This document shows, piece after piece, positions 60,233 through 64,000 of a stretch of 64,000 nucleotides of DNA (position 1 is its first letter; each line of letters begins with the position of its first letter). The translations under genes and the position numbers were made by a program. Location of the stretch: the NCBI GenBank assembly GCA_027625915.1, contig JANTQA010000048.1:1984001-2048000 (forward strand), read 5' to 3'. The stretch comes from Anaeramoeba flamelloides (lineage: Eukaryota; Metamonada; Anaeramoebidae). The notes under the pieces are model-generated. The model was not told where the DNA came from and ran no database searches. It saw only the letters and a program-made list of their open reading frames with translations.

Positions 60233-61355
60233 TAAACTATTTCAAAAAAAGTGTGGGGAAAATTTATTTTTAAAATATCCTTTATTATACTCAATCCTCA
60301 TAAAACTATTTAAATATACAAAATCATTAACAATCATTTATTGATTCTTAATACTTATTCAATTTGTTTGTTAGTATGATATTACATTAAAAAAAAGATA
60401 TTAAAATTTCCGATCTCAATTTTATATGATATTTTTCAATATTGGGAAAATTGGTGATTATTTTCTTCTTTTTGATCATAAAAAATCATTTGCCTAAGAT
60501 GGTTAATTTCGACAAAATTTCCAATAGAACGGAAAAACTTATAATTGTATTTTTTTTGTTTTAAAAATAGTTTGTGTCTTTCTTATATTATCTGTTTTTT
60601 TTATTGAAATTAGTCGTGTATTGTTTTTTACAAAAAAAGTTTGAATATTTTTTTTTTCATTTTTTGGAAATATTTTGATCTATATATATTTTGAAATAAA
60701 TAACTAAGGTATTTATTCAATCGGTATTAATATTTCACTTAATTTGATATTTCCAAATTACAAATAAAAATAAACTCTTTTTCAGTCAAATGGTGCCAGT
60801 TTTATCAAAGAAATAGAATATATTCTATTAGTTTAATTCATTATTCTTCTCAAAATGAAATTTCAATTTTTTGATCAAAATCATTTTTCCTTATTTTTTT
60901 TTGTATTTTGCTTTTTTTTTTCTTTTTTATGTTTTAAAAAGCGTAAAAAAAATCCTTTGAAACTCCAAATTAACATTAAGAAAATTGAGGCTTTGTAATT
61001 TCTTTTAAAATTCATAAATTTACAATTAAAAAATCTTATTATCAATAATTTTAATTTCCTAAAGAAATTGAGAAATTTTACACAAAATGTTCCAATGAAA
61101 GAGTTTCCAAAAAATTTTATAAACATTTTTTTTTTTTTTTTTTTGGAATTTATGGTTTGTTCAGGCTTTTCTTTTCTGATTATCGACTCTAATTTGAAGT
61201 TTATTATTTCTCTTATTTCTAAACAATTGTAGTTTTGTTTGATTAATTCCAAAAAAAAAAAAAATAAGTGAATTTTTCATTTTTGGTTGGGTCCCCTTTG
61301 AGTGAAATGGAGTTTACTTTCAAAGAAAATACCCCATTTTTTTGGAAATACCTTA
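60233..61355. mobile_element. TIR element family E, copy 2, interrupted by family C
   Basis: Left end TAAACTATTTCAAAAAAAG and right end TTTTTTTGGAAATACCTTA are the inverted ends of the family E element at 18365-18954, and 60233-60770 is its reverse complement. The sequence breaks at 60770 where a complete family C copy (60771-61316) sits, and resumes at 61317 for the last 40 bases. Confidence 0.75.
60771..61316. mobile_element. TIR element family C, complete copy 2 (nested)
   Basis: A 546-bp element bounded by TAAACTCTTTTTCAGTCAAA and TGAGTGAAATGGAGTTTA. It is inserted in the family E element described at 60233-61355, so this copy is the younger of the two. Confidence 0.8.
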
Positions 61356-61636
61356 TTTCTGATCATATCCCTCGTTAGATTCAATATTAAAAAAGAAATT
61401 TACTTTATTCAAATAATTATTGTGTTCATAATTTTAAAAAAGAGTTTATTTTAATGATAAAAATAATCATAATTTCATCATTAAAAAATAATTAATTAGT
61501 GTTTATAAACAATTCCATTTTTTATTTTTTTATACTTTTTACCTTTTCCAAATTTCCCTTTTTAAGTTGTTTGGGTTCCTCCTCTTTTTGTTTTTTTAGG
61601 TGCTTGGAGAGGTTCAAGGAATAAAAAATCATTATA

Positions 61637-61915
61637 AGAATTGGTGGACTTGGTCATGACTAACCTAACCAAACTTGTTAATGATCAGATCTAAAATGAA
61701 TTGAGCTGGACTTATGCAACTGTGGAGAACTGAATCCAACGAATGCGATCTGAAACCAACCAAAGTGAACCGAATTGGACTTTACGTACAATCTGTCGAG
61801 TCGTTGCCTGGACTGGGTTTTTGCTGTCGAGTCGGTATCTTGTACTGGGATTTTGCGAAAACAAGATTTGGGAAACTTGCAAAATAAAAAAAAAAAAAAA
61901 AAAAGCAACTCAAAA
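61637..61915 (+). mobile_element. SINE-like element, copy 1
   Basis: A body of about 250 bp, clearly richer in G and C than its flanks, reading AAGAATTGGTGGACTTGGTC ... CCAACCAAAGTGAACCGAAT ... GATTTGGGAAACTTGC, then a poly(A) tail from about 61883. Homologous to the minus-strand copy at 56846-57108. Short open frames across it do not look coding. I could not identify convincing Pol III A and B boxes, so its origin is open. Confidence 0.6.
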
Positions 61916-61944
61916 AAAAAAAAAAAGAAAAAAAAAAGAGCAAC

Positions 61945-62357
61945 TCAATTTTGTAAAACCAAATCTTATTCTTAGAACCTTAGCACTTTATAGAATCAAA
62001 CCATCTATAAAGTTTCTAAAAAACTTAATAAAGTAACCTATTTCATTTGATCTATAGTTGTTCAAATATTTAGATCTCTTTATTAAAACAAGAAATTATT
62101 GAAAATATTGAGCATTTTTTATGGGTCTATCCTTCCTATGAAAAAGATAGATTAATATTTCATAACAAATTAAAAAAAAAAAAAAAAATCTTAATGAATT
62201 AAATTAAAACAAACAGTTTGAAACTATTTTCATTAAATAATAATCGTGAAATCTATGATTTTACGCTTAAATTTCTTGAAAGGGAATTTAAGTAAAAGGG
62301 TATCCAGAGTGTAATTTACACTTCTTCAACAATAAAAAAAAAAAAAAAACAATTCCA
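61945..62357 (+). mobile_element. LINE 3' remnant with A-rich tail
   Basis: Carries FVKPNLILRTLALYRIKPS, then EIIENIEHFLWVYPSYEKDR, then EIYDFTLKFLEREFK with a TAA, a short 3' UTR and a run of A near 62334-62351. Same LINE family as 21925-22506, with several stops and a homopolymer interruption, so dead. Confidence 0.65.
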
Positions 62358-64000
62358 TTTTTTGATACATACTGATTCAGTAATTTTTAATGATGAAATC
62401 GATATCATTTTTAAATTGGATCTTTTTTTACACACAATTACTCATTACTAATTACCTTTATTGTCTGTTTTTTTTTTTTTAGATCAAAAATCATTAACCA
62501 ACATTGTGAAATAAAAAAAAAAAAATAATGACAATTGACGGCTATTTTATATAAATAATATAGAATTTTTATCAATTTGTAATTAAAAAATTATAATTTT
62601 GACTAAAACAAAAGTTAAAATATTTCACTTTGATGAAAATCAAAAGAGTTATTCTTTGAATTCATTTTTTTTAAAAAATTTTGATATCAAGAAATACATT
62701 AACTTTTTTGAGTAATAATTTTTGATAAACTAGAAAAAAATTGTAAATCATTTTGTCTGAATAAAACAAAGTAAATTAAAAGTGAGTCATTTTTAATTAT
62801 TCCAAAATAAGTTCATAAAAATAGTAAATAGGTAACACAAAAATTCTTATTTTTTATAGATTTTTATTCATGTAATTTATCATTTCCATAAAACTATTTT
62901 TAAAAGATCTTTTCAATTCTCCAGCAAAAAGGGCATGGTCAAAAGTTCTTTTAAATAATTGAGAGACTTTAATATTTATTTTTTAAAAAAAACATAAAGC
63001 CAATTATCAAAATAAATTGCAGATTTGTTGATTAATGGAATTAAAAATTAATTTTAATATGGTTTATCCATCGTTAATTCCATATTTATTATCAAAATTC
63101 ACAATCAGAAATCACAATACCAAATAAAATCATTTGAAAAAAGGTTTTTGATACAGTTATGAAATTTGATCTATTTTGGTTTGTAGGTTGTATGTTCGAG
63201 ATACTTTAAAAAAAAATATTTTTGTCACACTTGTTAGAAATGACTCTACGACTAAATACTTTTGTTTGATAGAATCATTTTTAAAAGGAAGCGAAGATTC
63301 ACAATATAGTAAATTCATTTTCATTTTCAAAAACTGTGATAAAAAAAGTTTTTAATACAGTCCTGAAAAAAGCACTCTTGAAGTTAATGGATGTATTGTA
63401 TAGATACACTTTTAAACATTTAGTTATCACACTTTTTTAAAATGACAAAGATTTTTCAAAAATGAATCCTTTGAGATAAATTAAGGAATTTCAAAAATGA
63501 GAAAAGATGAAAAAAAGTACAGCTGTTTTTAAAAAAGAGTCTAACAAAGGTTTTTAAAAAGTCTTGATTAAACTATTCGATTCACTCTGTTAAACCACTT
63601 AAATAACACATTTTAAAAGCTTTGATTATAGTCCTATGGCAATTTTAACGCACACTCTAATGAATCAAATATTGCACAAAAAAAATTTGTTTTAAAAGCA
63701 CAATTCCTGATTATAAGGTATTTGATTTTTTTTTACCGATTATTTTTTGAGTTGAAAAAAAATAAAAAGAGTGCGTGTTATTATGCCCAAACTTTCGAAA
63801 ACGGAAAAATTAGTTATTTTGAAGTACTGTTAATTGCAAAATAAAAAGAACAAATTTTTCATTGAGCTTTCCAAAAAAACACATCTCCCAAGACCATAAA
63901 TAAATCACGAAAGTTCACAATTCTCAAAGGGAAATTAATAATTTATGATGATTTTAAGTAAGAATAATTCTAAATGTAACACGATTTAAAAATCTTTTTT
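62358..64000. other. AT-rich stretch to the window end
   Basis: No gene, RNA or repeat copy recognised. Only AT-rich sequence with homopolymers. Confidence 0.5.

Noticed and set aside
61743-62036. Plus-strand 97-aa frame across the SINE-like element
   Set aside because: It runs through the element's poly(A) tail (poly-Lys) into the LINE remnant; not a gene.
1-64000. Endogenous virus, LTR retrotransposon or Polinton copies
   Set aside because: No LTR pair, integrase, capsid or DNA polymerase B-like sequence was recognised; only LINE remnants, a SINE-like family and short DNA-transposon-like elements.

Overview
This window looks like nuclear DNA of a free-living amoeboid protist. It is extremely AT-rich, full of homopolymer runs and microsatellites. 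Its genes carry short GT-AG introns, all completed genes end in TAA or TGA, and the proteins are rich in Asn, Lys, Glu and Ser homopolymers. Together with the Dbl/PH (RhoGEF) gene this resembles Anaeramoeba, or less likely a Dictyostelium-like amoeba; the genus is an inference from style. No rRNA, tRNA, CRISPR array or prokaryotic-type operon was seen.

Layout from left to right: the 3' end of a Sel1-repeat membrane protein (+, 163-764); a POLD3/Cdc27-like DNA polymerase delta subunit (-, 4643-5701); an ELYS/AHCTF1-like nucleoporin (-, 8691-10706); a 204-aa unknown protein (-, 14248-14986); an E2F/DP-like winged-helix gene (+, 16115-16693); a 77-aa coiled-coil protein (+, 17781-18172); a decayed SPFH/stomatin-like gene (-, 23102-23457); a PB1-UBA protein resembling NBR1/p62 (+, 24426-26084); a double Dbl/PH RhoGEF (-, 30061-32655) overlapped head to tail by an RG/Asn-rich protein (-, 32652-34657); a 371-aa coiled-coil protein with a nearly 2 kb intron (-, 37428-40814); a DEK-like chromatin protein (-, 43729-44504); a TMX3-like ER thiol oxidoreductase (+, 51629-53166); and a SUN-domain protein (-, 57613-59795). 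Several of these start upstream of the first in-frame Met or are split by introns. I reconstructed exon junctions by hand and checked that reading phase is kept.

The shared theme is ordinary nuclear biology: replication (POLD3), nuclear pore and envelope (ELYS, SUN), chromatin (DEK), cell-cycle transcription (E2F-like), ER redox folding (TMX3-like), selective autophagy (PB1-UBA) and Rho signalling. There is no sign that neighbours form an operon or cluster.

The gene-poor stretches (765-4642, 18.2-23.1 kb, 26.1-30.0 kb, 34.7-37.4 kb, 44.5-51.6 kb, 53.2-57.6 kb, 59.9-64 kb) hold several repeat families. At least five are short non-autonomous DNA-transposon-like elements with terminal inverted repeats that begin and end in TA. 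There are also remnants of one LINE family and a two-copy SINE-like family with A-rich tails. One element is nested inside another at 60.2-61.4 kb, and one MITE end supplies the stop codon of a gene. No transposase gene is present. I found no convincing wholly new multi-gene system; the most novel items are the repeat families, the PB1-UBA protein and the RG-rich/RhoGEF junction.
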